Notes: generated by a model not told the origin, from the letters alone. A stretch of 64,000 nucleotides of DNA from DATEPR01 sp963780635 (GCA_963780635.1 CAWACW010000016.1:1292673-1356672), one strand, 5' to 3'. Counted from the first letter of the stretch, positions 54,440 to 63,386 are shown. Numbers and translations are program-made.

Positions 54440-55442
54440 CGAACAGCCCGGCAGCGGGGCGGTTGAGCGCGGACGAGGTCCCGAGCGGACGCCCTCACCG
54501 TCGGCGTCGACGTCGGCGGCACCAAGATCGCCGCCGGGGTCGTCGACGGCGCCGGCAAGCTGCTCGCCCACACCCGCCGGGAGACCCCGGCGCAGGACAC
54601 CGGCGGAGTGCTCGGAGGCCATCGCCGACGCCGTCCGCGAGCTCGCCGCGACGCACACCGTGGCCGCGGTCGGCATCGGCGCGGCGGGCTTCGTCGACGC
54701 GGCGCGCTCGACGGTGATGTTCGCGCCGAACCTCGCCTGGCGGGACGAGAACCTGCGCGAGTCGCTGACCGCGCAGCTGGACCTGCCCGTCGATCGTCGA
54801 GAACGACGCGAACGCCGCCGCGTGGGCGGAGTCCGCGCTTCGGCGCGGGCCGCGACCACGACGACCTCGCCGCCATCACGATCGGCACCGGGGTCGGCGG
54901 CGGCCTCGTCGTCGGCGGGACGGCTGCTGCGCGGCGGGCTACGGGCGTGGCCAGCCGAGATCGGCCACATCACGATGGTCCCCTACGGCCGGCGCTGCGG
55001 GTGCGGGCTGCAGGGGTGCTGGGAGCAGTACGGCTCCGGGCGCGCGCTGCGTCACCGAGGCCCGGAGATCGCCCGCCACTCCCCGGCGTTCGCGGCCGGA
55101 GCTGCTCGCGGACGCCGGGGGGCGATCCGGACGCGCATCACGGGCGAGATGGTCACCGCCGCCGCGCAGCGCGGCGACGTGGGAGCACTGCACTGCTTCG
55201 ACGAGATCGGGCGCTGGATCGGGCTCGGACTGGCCGCAGCTGGCCGCCGTGCTCGACCCGTCGCTGTTCGTCATCGGCGGCGGCGTCTCCGCGGCGGGGG
55301 AGGTGCTGCGCTCCCGCGTCGAGGCCGTCTTCCGCGGAACCTCACCGGGCGCGGGCACCGCCCGGTCGCCGAGGTGCGCCTCGCCGAGCTCGGCTGGGAG
55401 GCCGGGATGGTCGGCGCCGCCGACCTGTCCCATCTGCGGTGA
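54436..55442 (+). pseudogene. ROK-family glucokinase, frameshifted
   Basis: GTG 54436 overlaps the previous stop. Across several frames: TVGVDVGGTKIAAGVVDGAG (ATP phosphate loop), AAVGIGAAGFVDAARSTVMF, a region equal to IVENDANAAAWAE near 54795, ITIGTGVGGGLVVGG, EIGHITM and CGCGLQGCWEQYGSG, the zinc-binding Cys cluster of ROK kinases. The C-terminus is near normal. It would phosphorylate the free glucose released by the GH65 enzyme. At least five single-base shifts are present. Confidence 0.85.
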
Positions 55443-55642
55443 GCCCGGCGGGTTCGAGGCGTCGGTCGGGATTCTCGCTCGACCGGCAAGTCCTTCGTGC
55501 AGCTCTTAGCCCGGGTGGTGCGCGGGTTCCACCTCGTCTCGACGGCGACCGCTGCGGGCCGTCGCCCGTAGACCACGGCACGTGCGGCGACTTATCATGA
55601 GATAGCACAGCGTGTCAAGTGCTGACCGAGTGGGTGGTCTTC

Positions 55643-56110
55643 ATGCGCAGTTACCTCGTGGTCGCGAACCAGACCCTTCTGGGCGCGGAGCTGCAGAACG
55701 AGCTCGACAAGAGGATCGAGGCGGGGCCGAGCTCCTTCTACGTGCTCATCCCGAACACCGCCGCCGCGAATTACCACACGGTGCCTGCCGCCGGCGGCTT
55801 GATGCCAATGCCCAGCGTGGTGATGGACTTCGGTCGACCTGCCTCCGACGAGGAGGCGACAGCGCAGGCCCGGCAACGGCTGGACCAGGTGCTCGCCGAC
55901 CTCGCCGTGCGGAAGGTTCAGGCGGACGGCGACCTCGGGAGCGCCCAGCCGCTCGAAGCCATCGAGAAGGTGCTCGCGGGCCGCGAGTTCGACGAGATCA
56001 TCGTGGCCACGCTGCCCCGCCGCGCCTCCCGCTGGCTGCGGGCCGACCTGCCGCACCAAGCCGAGCGCCGGTTCGGCCTGCCGGTCACCACGATCACCAC
56101 AAAACGCTGA
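55643..56110 (+). CDS. Hypothetical protein, universal-stress-like fold
   Basis: 155 residues from ATG 55643 (GGGTGG upstream; GTG 55619 is possible). SYLVVANQTLLGAELQNELD, SSFYVLIPNTAAANYH and EFDEIIVATLPRRASRWLRA then DLPHQAERRFGLPVTTI follow the alternating alpha/beta pattern of nucleotide-binding UspA-like proteins. No Gly-x-x-Gly-x9-Gly-Ser/Thr ATP motif is present, so it is probably a non-ATP-binding member. It stands alone. Confidence 0.7.
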   Translation: MRSYLVVANQTLLGAELQNELDKRIEAGPSSFYVLIPNTAAANYHTVPAAGGLMPMPSVVMDFGRPASDEEATAQARQRLDQVLADLAVRKVQADGDLGSAQPLEAIEKVLAGREFDEIIVATLPRRASRWLRADLPHQAERRFGLPVTTITTKR

Positions 56111-56376
56111 CCGGCCCGCGCGGCAGTGGGAAAGTCATGGAGCTGGTGACCGAGGATCCCGAGGGAAACATTCTCTTGTGAGTCCGCGGCAACTCACGCA
56201 GCTTTCCACGACGAACTTTTCACCGCACCGGCCCGGTAGCCGAACTCGATCCGCGGCCCGAACGCCCAGCTCCACCGATGCGACGATCGCCACCATCGCC
56301 GGCAGGCTCGGATACCAGTCCGAGTCCGGTCGCGCGCCGCGACTGACATGATCGAGCACCAGATCTGACTGAGGCA

Positions 56377-56843
56377 TCACGCCCGGTCCTGGATCACGTC
56401 GATGGTGGGCATGTCGTCGGGATCGGCGAAGAACAACGAGAGCGATGCGGGGTCCGGTGCGGTCGCTGGTCTTCGGTGGCGTGCAGGGCTGTGTGCAGTG
56501 CTGCGATCGCGGTGTCAGCGTTCGCGCCGAGATCGTGTGCCAGCGCCGCGAATTCGGCCGCTGCCGCGCGCAGTAGGGCGGCCGGATCGGGGCGCACCGC
56601 GGGTTGCGCGACCACGGTGCCCTTGGCGCGTGCCGTGCTCACCCAGCCCGCAGTCTCCAATTCCCGGTACACCCGGGCGATCGTCCCTGCGGCCAAACCG
56701 AGATCGCGAGCGAGCTGGCGGATGGGCGGAAGTCGTGCCGCCGCTGGCAGGGCGCCGCTGGTGATCAGCCGGATGATCTGGTCGTTGACCTGCCGCCATG
56801 GCGCGAGACCGCTGTCGGTGTCCACGACCACCCTGATCGGCAC
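56377..56843 (-). CDS. GntR-family regulator (YtrA type), probable C-terminal frameshift
   Basis: The N-terminal winged helix is typical: APWRQVNDQIIRLITSGALP, RLPPIRQLARDLGLAAGTIA then RVYRELETAGWV. The short effector tail of about 60 residues marks the YtrA subfamily. As it stands the frame ends at 56394 with an odd HRTPHRSRCSSPIP tail; one base earlier the other frame gives SLSLFFADPDDMPTIDVIQD then RA and stops at 56377, which has normal codon use, so a one-base error or shift near 56450 is likely. It is the second gene of an operon with a membrane protein, six bases apart. Confidence 0.85.
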
Positions 56844-56849
56844 GATCGT

Positions 56850-57587
56850 TCAGCCCGCGCCGACGGCCATGCCCTGCCGGTCGGGCTGAGCGATCGCCAG
56901 CAGGCAGGCGAGACCGAACACAGCCAGCAGGAGGCTGGCCAGGTCGGCCGACTCGCCCGCCAGCCATGCCGGCACGGCGATGCCCAGGCCGACGGCGACG
57001 CGCGCGCTGCGGGTGCGCATGGCCAGGTCGACCTCGGGTCTGCCGATGGCCGGCCTGCGCACGGCCAGCAGTACGACCAGCCCGGCGACGGCCATCGCGA
57101 CCAGTGCCGCCGCCAGCAGCGACCATTCTCCTATCGTGACCAGCCGCACGACGGTGACGACCAGGGCCAAGCCGAACACGACCAGCGCCCACAGCGGTAC
57201 AAGATCGCCGACACTGCGGCGGACCAGCAGTGCCGACCGCTGCGCCGCCCGGACCCGCCGCTGGGCCAGGATTTCCGCGACCAGCGAGCCCACCAGGACC
57301 GTGACGAGCAGATTCCACCCCGTGTCGCGTGCATCGACGCCGAACCAGTGTGCCGCGACGCTCGGCACGGCCATGAACAGCCACGGATACCACAACCGGC
57401 GCCGCCGTAGGTAGGTCACGGCGTCCGCGACATCCTGGTCGCTCTGGTCGGTGATCCCCCACCTGCGCAGCAGCCGTTGCCCCTGACGTCGTCCCGGCCA
57501 CAGCGGGATCAAGATGAGCAGGCCGAACAGCCCCATGATCGCGACAAGGCCGAGCGTGGCAGCGGCTGACACGAAACAGTCTCCCAT
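56850..57587 (-). CDS. Multi-pass membrane protein in a GntR operon
   Basis: 245 residues with six or seven hydrophobic helices: AAATLGLVAIMGLFGLLILI at the start, LWALVVFGLALVVTVVRLVT in the middle, and LASLLLAVFGLACLLAIAQP at the end. A cytoplasmic loop (PGRRQGQRLLRRWGITDQSD) resembles no enzyme. YtrA-type GntR genes usually control an adjacent transporter or membrane protein, as here. The ATG at 57587 lies in the right half of the operator and has no ribosome-binding site, so the mRNA is probably leaderless. Confidence 0.8.
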   Translation of the reverse strand: MGDCFVSAAATLGLVAIMGLFGLLILIPLWPGRRQGQRLLRRWGITDQSDQDVADAVTYLRRRRLWYPWLFMAVPSVAAHWFGVDARDTGWNLLVTVLVGSLVAEILAQRRVRAAQRSALLVRRSVGDLVPLWALVVFGLALVVTVVRLVTIGEWSLLAAALVAMAVAGLVVLLAVRRPAIGRPEVDLAMRTRSARVAVGLGIAVPAWLAGESADLASLLLAVFGLACLLAIAQPDRQGMAVGAG

Positions 57588-57614
57588 CTTGTATCAACAT
57601 CATGATACAAGATG
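57585..57614. promoter_or_regulatory. GntR operator: perfect 12-bp inverted repeat
   Basis: CATCTTGTATCA (57585-57596), six bases, then TGATACAAGATG (57603-57614), a perfect palindrome. The start codon of the membrane protein gene is the first three bases of the left arm read on the minus strand. A dimeric GntR protein bound here would cover the start site and promoter of its own operon, giving autorepression. The assignment to the adjacent regulator is inferred from position. Confidence 0.75.
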
Positions 57615-57759
57615 AGCCTAGCCCACCTCGCCCGGAGAAACAGCTTCACACTCCCGCGCTGACCGATCTCAGCCCGGCAGCGCGACAGGCGTGGTCGCAC
57701 CATGTCCTCGCAGCGCCGCGAGTTGCTTGTCGCCGCCTTCGGGATGCCATCGTTGCCTC

Positions 57760-58188
57760 ATGGCATTCCTCCAGCTGACCGCGATCATCGTCGGGGATTA
57801 CGACGAGGCGATCGACTTCTTCACCACCGCCCTCGGCTTCGAGCTCGTCGAGGACTCACCCGCTCAAACCAACGACGGCCGAGCCAAGCGATGGGTGGTA
57901 GTCCGTCCACCGAACGCACAGACGGGAATCCTGCTCGCCCGGGCGGATGGCGAACACCAGACCGCCGCCATCGGCAACCAGCACGCCGGACGCGTGGGCT
58001 TCTTCCTCCAGGTCGACGACTTCGACCACAGCTACCAACGCATGCACAACGCCGGAGTCACATTCCTCACCGAACCCCGAACCGAGCCTTACGGCCGCGT
58101 CGCCGTATTCCGCGACATCGCCGGCAACCGTTGGGACCTCCTCGGACCCGCCGACGGACTCGCTACAGGTGACAGAGCATCGTCTTGA
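57760..58188 (+). CDS. VOC (glyoxalase/bleomycin-resistance) family protein
   Basis: 142 residues from ATG 57760. Two beta-alpha-beta-beta-beta modules: AFLQLTAIIVGDYDEAIDFF then TTALGFELVED, and GRVGFFLQVDDFDHSYQRMH. The end has EPYGRVAVFRDIAGNRWDLL, with the usual acidic metal-ligand position replaced by Asp in WDLL. Members are metal-dependent lyases, dioxygenases or antibiotic-binding proteins; the function cannot be told. It is a single gene followed by an inverted repeat. Confidence 0.88.
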   Translation: MAFLQLTAIIVGDYDEAIDFFTTALGFELVEDSPAQTNDGRAKRWVVVRPPNAQTGILLARADGEHQTAAIGNQHAGRVGFFLQVDDFDHSYQRMHNAGVTFLTEPRTEPYGRVAVFRDIAGNRWDLLGPADGLATGDRASS

Positions 58189-58201
58189 CGGACAAGGAGC
58201 C

Positions 58202-58245
58202 GTGCCTGACTTGGGCATGATTGTGCCGATGTCCAAGTCAGGCAC
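58202..58245. repeat. 13-bp perfect inverted repeat with 18-nt loop
   Basis: GTGCCTGACTTGG (58202-58214) and CCAAGTCAGGCAC (58233-58245) are perfect complements, 14 nt after the VOC stop. The loop is long and no T-run follows, so a classical terminator is doubtful; a factor-independent GC-rich terminator or a relic of a small mobile element are both possible. Confidence 0.55.
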
Positions 58246-58710
58246 GAAGTCGAAGTAGGACAGGTGATTCGTTTATCCTGCTTCAACGCCAACAATGCGG
58301 CGCCGATACGGCTGCTTGCCGCCCGGAGTTCGTGTTCGACTGCGACTACCGCGTCACCGACGGGTTCAGCGGCACCGAGGACGGCTACTTGTGCGCCGCA
58401 TATCGGACAATCGGGCACGGACCGGCGGCTCGTTCCAGAAAGTGTGACGCACGACACGTTTAAACTCCGTTCGGCGCCGCTGGGATGGGTATGCCTCACT
58501 CGTGACGTGTTCGATCGTGCGAATCGCCGAGGTGCGCTGGGGGCACCGGGTACGCGTGCGCGATCTGAGGCATGCGGTGCCCTGCGCTCCGTAATCGTCC
58601 GCGTCCTGGCCTACTCACCGGCAGGCCCGTTCACGGGCAACCCATTCACCCGCGGCCCAGCCACGGGCGCGATTGCGCGCATCGAATCCACGGCGAAGGA
58701 GCGTGGTCCC
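58246..58710. other. Intergenic region, no confident gene
   Basis: About 465 bases before the aquaporin. A minus-strand frame has a PDCPICGAQ motif but no family-like sequence around it and no good start. GAAGGAG at the right end serves the aquaporin gene. Confidence 0.4.
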
Positions 58711-59670
58711 ATGTCTGACACGACGACCGGTCAGCACTCGAACACCCAGAACCCGACCTCACAGGCAAGCGTCCCACCGGAGGCACCCGGCACCGGCATG
58801 CACCGGGTACGCGCACGGCTGGCCGGGACCTACGGCGGGGAAATGCTCGCCGAGTTCTTCGGCACGTTCATCCTCATCATGTTCGGCTGCGGGTCCGTCG
58901 CGGTCGCCGTCGCCGGCCTGCCCGGTTCCGGCAGGGAGTCCGCGGCCTTCGGACCGGCGAACTGGCTGATCATCGCGTGGGGCTGGGGCCTCGGCGTGGT
59001 CCTGGCCGTCTACGTGTGTGCCGGCATCAGCGGGGGCCACATCAATCCCGCCGTCACGCTGGCATTCGCGTTGCGGCGCGGGTTCCCCTGGCGGAAAGTG
59101 CCCGGCTACTGGCTGGCCCAGGTCGTCGGGGCGTTTGCCGCCGCTGCCCTCGTGTACGCGGCCTACGCGGCCGCGATCAACACCTTCGACCAGGCGAACC
59201 ACATCGCCGCCCGGACGGATTCACTGAGCACGTTCTCCATCTTCGCGACATTTCCCGCGAAATACTTCAACGGTACCTGGGTTGGCCCGTTCGTCGACCA
59301 GATCATTGGCACAGCGCTGCTCCTGATCGTCGTCGCGGCCCTGGTGGACAACCGCAACACCGCGCCAGGCGCCAATCTGACGCCGTTCATCATCGGACTC
59401 ATCGTCGTCGCGATCGGCCTGTCGTTCGGCACCAACGCGGGCTACGCCATCAACCCGGCCCGTGACCTCGGGCCTCGCCTGTTCACCCTGATAGCCGGGT
59501 GGGGACACATCGCATTTCCCGGAACGTACGAGTATTTCGCCAACTACTGGTGGATCCCCATAGCCGGGCCACTCCTCGGTGGCGCCGTGGGCATCGTCGC
59601 TTACGACTTGTTCGTCGGCCAGGCACTGCCGGCTCTCAACCCGACCAAGAACGCCGAAACCGGCGCCTGA
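58711..59670 (+). CDS. Aquaporin / glycerol facilitator (MIP family)
   Basis: 319 residues from ATG 58711 (GAAGGAG). A hydrophilic N-terminal extension of about 40 residues is followed by six helices and the two NPA half-helices, GISGGHINPAVTLAFALRRG and NAGYAINPARDLGPRLFTLI. Asp after the second Asn-Pro-Ala-Arg is the mark of glycerol-conducting members. It is a passive channel for water and small polyols. It has no glpK or glpD beside it. An AT-rich palindrome lies 30 nt downstream. Confidence 0.92.
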   Translation: MSDTTTGQHSNTQNPTSQASVPPEAPGTGMHRVRARLAGTYGGEMLAEFFGTFILIMFGCGSVAVAVAGLPGSGRESAAFGPANWLIIAWGWGLGVVLAVYVCAGISGGHINPAVTLAFALRRGFPWRKVPGYWLAQVVGAFAAAALVYAAYAAAINTFDQANHIAARTDSLSTFSIFATFPAKYFNGTWVGPFVDQIIGTALLLIVVAALVDNRNTAPGANLTPFIIGLIVVAIGLSFGTNAGYAINPARDLGPRLFTLIAGWGHIAFPGTYEYFANYWWIPIAGPLLGGAVGIVAYDLFVGQALPALNPTKNAETGA

Positions 59671-59700
59671 GCGGAGCGCCAGACTTCGGACATCCCAACC

Positions 59701-59743
59701 GGCGAAACTATATATATCGTCTCACGATATATATAGTTTCGCC
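59701..59743. promoter_or_regulatory. Perfect 20-bp AT-rich palindrome with 3-nt loop
   Basis: GGCGAAACTATATATATCGT (59701-59720), CTC, then its exact complement (59724-59743). The centre is very AT-rich, unlike everything around it. It lies between the aquaporin stop and the DUF3040 gene 64 nt later. Palindromes containing ATATATCG/CGATATAT are typical of PadR- or GntR-type repressors, and a cruciform or strong terminator hairpin is also possible. No T-run follows. Confidence 0.65.
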
Positions 59744-59806
59744 CGGCGCTTCCCCGATGCCGCCGACCAGGATCACCCATTCACCCGAACGCCCGAAAGT
59801 ACCGCG

Positions 59807-60094
59807 ATGACCATGAACAGACGAGAACGACGTGAACTGCGGCAGCTCGCGTGTGAGCTGTGGGAGGACGACCCATGTCTCGCCCGCAAACTCGAAGGCA
59901 AGCCGGCACCGACTGAGCCGTCACAGACGCGTATCGGCGTGCTCGCGATGCTGGCGATCGCCTTCGGACTGGGCGTAGCCATGCTCGGTGTTCGCTTCCA
60001 CGACCCGCCCTGCGTCGCATTCGGCATCGCCTTCGCGACCGGCATGCCGATCCTGGCGAGCTTCTGGTTCTCCGAACACCCGGTGGGACGGTGA
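59807..60094 (+). CDS. DUF3040-like small membrane protein
   Basis: 95 residues from ATG 59807. A charged N-terminal helix (RRERRELRQLACELWEDDPC then LARKL) is the DUF3040 hallmark, followed by two membrane helices (VLAMLAIAFGLGVAMLGVRF; VAFGIAFATGMPILASFWFS). It is an actinobacterial family of unknown function. It lies directly after the AT-rich palindrome, which may control it. Confidence 0.75.
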   Translation: MTMNRRERRELRQLACELWEDDPCLARKLEGKPAPTEPSQTRIGVLAMLAIAFGLGVAMLGVRFHDPPCVAFGIAFATGMPILASFWFSEHPVGR

Positions 60095-60691
60095 CCGACC
60101 TGTCCAGGACGTTCACTGGATACGGGCGTCACCCGCTCGGTCGGTGAGGTTGTCGGTTGGGCGGTGGGGCGGCAACCCTGGAGCCGACCCTGGGTACTGC
60201 GGACGCGCGTGGTTGCGGCATGCCGTCGCGCTGGCAGAGTGCGGGCACATGACTGTCAGGTTGATCCGGAGTGACCGGCTGTTCCCCGGCGCCTCGTTCC
60301 TGGTGCCCGGAACCAGATCGGCGAGATAGTTGACCAGCAGCAGACGGTGGCCGGGCGTGCGCCGAGACCGGCGGTCCGCGAGCGGGTCGGTGGGGTCTCC
60401 GGCATGACGCTCGCAAATCAGATGGTCACGGCTCTCAGGCTTGCCGGGTCTCACGCAACTCCAGGCCAGGCGGATAACATGCGGGCCGCGCAGCTCGTCG
60501 AGCAGGAACTCCAGCTTGCCGTCGGAGGCGTGAGGGCGGTGGGCGTCGTGGCACAGCGGGGCGCCGGCGGGATCGAACCACACAGTCCTGGCACTCAACT
60601 CGACGGTCGTCTCGTGATCGTTCTGCCGTCGGCGACCGGCCTGCGAAACCGCCGATGAACGTGAACTAGGGGTGCACTCGACGGTCGGCGG
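60095..60691. other. Region with one doubtful minus-strand frame
   Basis: A minus-strand frame from a TTG near 60598 to 60113 has a plausible first half (WFDPAGAPLCHDAHRPHASD, LEFLLDELRGPHVIRLAW) but no ribosome-binding site and an implausible second half. It may be the remnant of a small gene. Nothing else was seen. Confidence 0.35.
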
Positions 60692-60943
60692 TCAGCGGCG
60701 CCCAGCCGTGCGGTTGTCGAGTCGGGCGCGCCGCTTCGCCTGGTGCCGTCGGATGCGGCGCACCAGCATCAGCGCGAGCGGCACCCAGAACGGGACCGGC
60801 ATGCGGCGCATGACCCACGGCAGCATGACCAGCAGGCGCAGCACGGGCGCGGGCACCTTGTCCTGCAACGTGTCCCAGTGTCGGCCGACCTCAGCGCTCG
60901 CCTGACGCAGACGTTGCCCGCGGGTGGTCTCCGGTGTCGTCAT
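60692..60943 (-). CDS. Small single-pass membrane protein, hypothetical
   Basis: 83 residues from ATG 60943 with GAGGAGG directly upstream. A helical N-terminus (RQASAEVGRHWDTLQDKVPA) is followed by a hydrophobic, Met-rich segment (VLRLLVMLPWVMRRMPVPFW then VPLALMLV) and an Arg/Lys-rich end. No family is recognised. The strong ribosome-binding site and codon bias support a real gene. Confidence 0.65.
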   Translation of the reverse strand: MTTPETTRGQRLRQASAEVGRHWDTLQDKVPAPVLRLLVMLPWVMRRMPVPFWVPLALMLVRRIRRHQAKRRARLDNRTAGRR

Positions 60944-61600
60944 CACGCCTCCTCGGGCTCAGTGTCTTGGTCCGCGAGTACCCGCCACGGGCCGATGAAA
61001 CACCTGGCGACCAGTAGTCGCCGACAGCGAATCGACGGTGGAGCTGGCAGTGACAGGCTGACGCCCAGTGGCGCGACGACACCGCAGCACAGCATGTCGA
61101 CAAACACAAGCACCAAATCGCCCCCACCAGCTGCCAGTAGCGACTGCACCCGTCGTAGGCCCACAGAGCGGCCGGCAGTTTCGATCAGCCCTTAATTGGT
61201 GGGCTGTGTCGCGGGTACGCGCATCAGGCGCTGATGGATGACGCCACATTTGCTGCGGTGCAGACACCACCTACTCCCGCCGTAGCCATGATGCGCCGCA
61301 GTGTGCCCAACAGCGCACCATGGCCGAGGTGCATGCCCAAGTGGCGCATCACGATTTGCTTCAGCTCGCATTTTCAAGCCCCATCAACCGCTCCAGGACG
61401 CCGGAACGCGGGAGTCCGCGCGGCCGCTGATCCGCCGGTCGAGCGGCTCGACTTGATCCAGTTTCGCCAACCGGCCGACCGGCGCCTCCACGCATCGGCC
61501 ACTGATTCGCGCTGCTGCCAGATCAGCGCCACGATGGATCGGTGCCACCGGCCGACGGGTAGGGGTTCTCCCGGACGGAGCAGCGAGTAGGGGAGATCAA
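60944..61600. other. Intergenic region, no gene seen
   Basis: About 650 bases between divergent genes. A minus-strand piece near 61200-61330 (MHLGHGALLGTLRRIMATAG) could be a remnant, but no family or start signal supports it. Confidence 0.4.
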
Positions 61601-63226
61601 ATGCGCACATCGAGGTCACGGCTGCTGATCGCCATCGTGCTCGCCGCCGTGCTCGGCGTGGCCGCCGCCGTGCTCGCGACGTACCACTCGACGGCGCGCG
61701 CCGCCCACGTCCCCGCGCCGCATCCCGCGACTGCCCGCCCGACACCGGCGACGTTCCTGGCCTCCGACGGCGTGCGGGCGAACTGGGTGACCGCCGAGAA
61801 CAAGAAGCGAGGGTCACCCGGATGGGTGATCAGTGCTGCCCGCGACGGTGGGATCTCGGGCTTCGCCGACCACGTCTACGCGGCAGCAGGCCAACGGGTC
61901 ACGCTGTACGTCTCGACCGCCGCCCCCCGCTTCCACGTCGAGGCCTACCGGGTCGGTTACTACCAGGGCATCGGCGCACGGCTGGTGTGGCAGTCCACGG
62001 CGCTCCCCGCTCGGACCCAGCCCACGTGCCCGGTGACCCCGAAGACGAACATGGTGTCCTGCGACAATTGGCGACCGTCCCTGACGTTTCCGATCACCAA
62101 CGCGTTCGTCCAGGGTGACTACCTGCTCAAACTGGTCGGCAGCGGCCAGGAGCAAAGCTACGTGCCGCTGACCGTGTGGGACCCTACCGGCCACGGCACC
62201 TACCTGCTCAAGAACGACGTGTTCACCTGGCAGGCGTGGAACCCCTACGGCGGCTACGACTACTACGTCGGACAGGGCAGCTGCCCACGGGGCGTCTACC
62301 CGCTGTGCTCCCGCGCCCGGGTGGTCAGCTACGACCGGCCCTACGGCGACGAGCAGGGCACCGGCGACTTCCTGTGGCTGGAAGCTCCACTGGTGCGCCT
62401 GATGGAACAAGACGGACTGGACCTGTCATACGCTACCGATCTCACCGTTGCCGAGCACCCGCAGATCCTGGCGAACCACCGTGTTCTGCTGTCCCTGGGA
62501 CACGACGAATGCTGGTCGCTACCCGAGCGGCAGGCCACCACCGTCGCCCAGCAGCACGGCCTGAACCTCGCGTTCTTCGGGGCCAGCGGCATACTGCGCC
62601 ACGTGCGCAGCCAGGCCTCCCCGCTGGGCGCCGACCGCGAGGTGGTCGACTACCGCGACTCGGCGGCCGACCCGATGGACGGCACCGGCGACCGGGGCGA
62701 GGTCACGGGGAATACGTGGGCTTCGCCGCCGGCGAGCTGGCCGGAGACCGACTTTGTCGGTGAGGCGTACAACGGCTTCCTCGAGCCGGGCGTGCACGCG
62801 AACCTGACCGTGACCGACGCTGGTGCCTGGATCTTCGCGGGTACCGGGTTGCACAACGGCTCCGTGCTACCGGGCGTCATCGGCTCTGATGTGGACAGTC
62901 TGGAGCCTGCCGAGGGTCATCCGGCAGACGTCCAGGTACTGGCGCATTCGGCACTGCCGGCGAAGGAGGCACAGGCCCGCACCCGTGTCGGAGCTCTCTT
63001 CTACTCGGACATGACCTACTACACCGACCCGGCCAGTGGCGCGGGTGTATGGGACAGTGGGACCAACAACTGGATCCCGGCACTGGACCCGGGCAGCGGC
63101 GAGCCGGCCGCTGCCGCCGCGAAGGTCAGGGTGATCACCGGCAATCTGTTCCACCTGCTAGGCCAAGGCCCGGCCGGCAAGCTCCAGCCGTCCACCGCCA
63201 ATTGGCACCGGATCTACTCGCGTTAG
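61601..63226 (+). CDS. Secreted N,N-dimethylformamidase beta-subunit-like protein
   Basis: 541 residues. A signal peptide or N-terminal anchor (LLIAIVLAAVLGVAAAVLAT) is followed by an extracellular domain: HVEAYRVGYYQGIGARLVWQ, NDVFTWQAWNPYGGYDYYVG, SYDRPYGDEQGTGDFLWLEA and LLSLGHDECWSLPERQATTV. These match the C-terminal domain of the dimethylformamidase large subunit, also found alone in many secreted actinobacterial proteins; amidase activity for this protein is unproven. The MITE-like element is inserted exactly at its stop codon: the target TTA plus the first G of the element rebuild TAG. Confidence 0.8.
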   Translation: MRTSRSRLLIAIVLAAVLGVAAAVLATYHSTARAAHVPAPHPATARPTPATFLASDGVRANWVTAENKKRGSPGWVISAARDGGISGFADHVYAAAGQRVTLYVSTAAPRFHVEAYRVGYYQGIGARLVWQSTALPARTQPTCPVTPKTNMVSCDNWRPSLTFPITNAFVQGDYLLKLVGSGQEQSYVPLTVWDPTGHGTYLLKNDVFTWQAWNPYGGYDYYVGQGSCPRGVYPLCSRARVVSYDRPYGDEQGTGDFLWLEAPLVRLMEQDGLDLSYATDLTVAEHPQILANHRVLLSLGHDECWSLPERQATTVAQQHGLNLAFFGASGILRHVRSQASPLGADREVVDYRDSAADPMDGTGDRGEVTGNTWASPPASWPETDFVGEAYNGFLEPGVHANLTVTDAGAWIFAGTGLHNGSVLPGVIGSDVDSLEPAEGHPADVQVLAHSALPAKEAQARTRVGALFYSDMTYYTDPASGAGVWDSGTNNWIPALDPGSGEPAAAAAKVRVITGNLFHLLGQGPAGKLQPSTANWHRIYSR

Positions 63227-63386
63227 AGCTGCTAACACAATAACTGTTCGGCTCGCGTCGCCCAGGCACGCCATCTGCGGCGTTGTCGTCGGCCCCGGTA
63301 CAACAGCGGTACCGGGGCCTCCTCCGCCTTGCAGCCGGCGCACCTGGACGCCGCTCCCTGATCGAACGCCATTGCGTTAGCAGCTC
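63226..63386. mobile_element. 161-bp MITE-like element, longer copy
   Basis: The ends GAGCTGCTAACACAATAAC and ATTGCGTTAGCAGCTC are inverted repeats, flanked on both sides by TTA (63223-63225 and 63387-63389), a 3-bp target duplication. On the minus strand a 46-codon frame runs from ATG in one end (MAFDQGAASRCAGC) to TAG in the other (AEQLLC), perhaps the tail of a lost transposase. The copy at 7941 is the same element with 102 bp (34 codons) removed between GCTC repeats. Confidence 0.8.

Noticed and set aside
60113..60598. A 161-codon minus-strand frame as a gene
   Set aside because: TTG start, no ribosome-binding site and implausible second half; kept only as a remark on the region.
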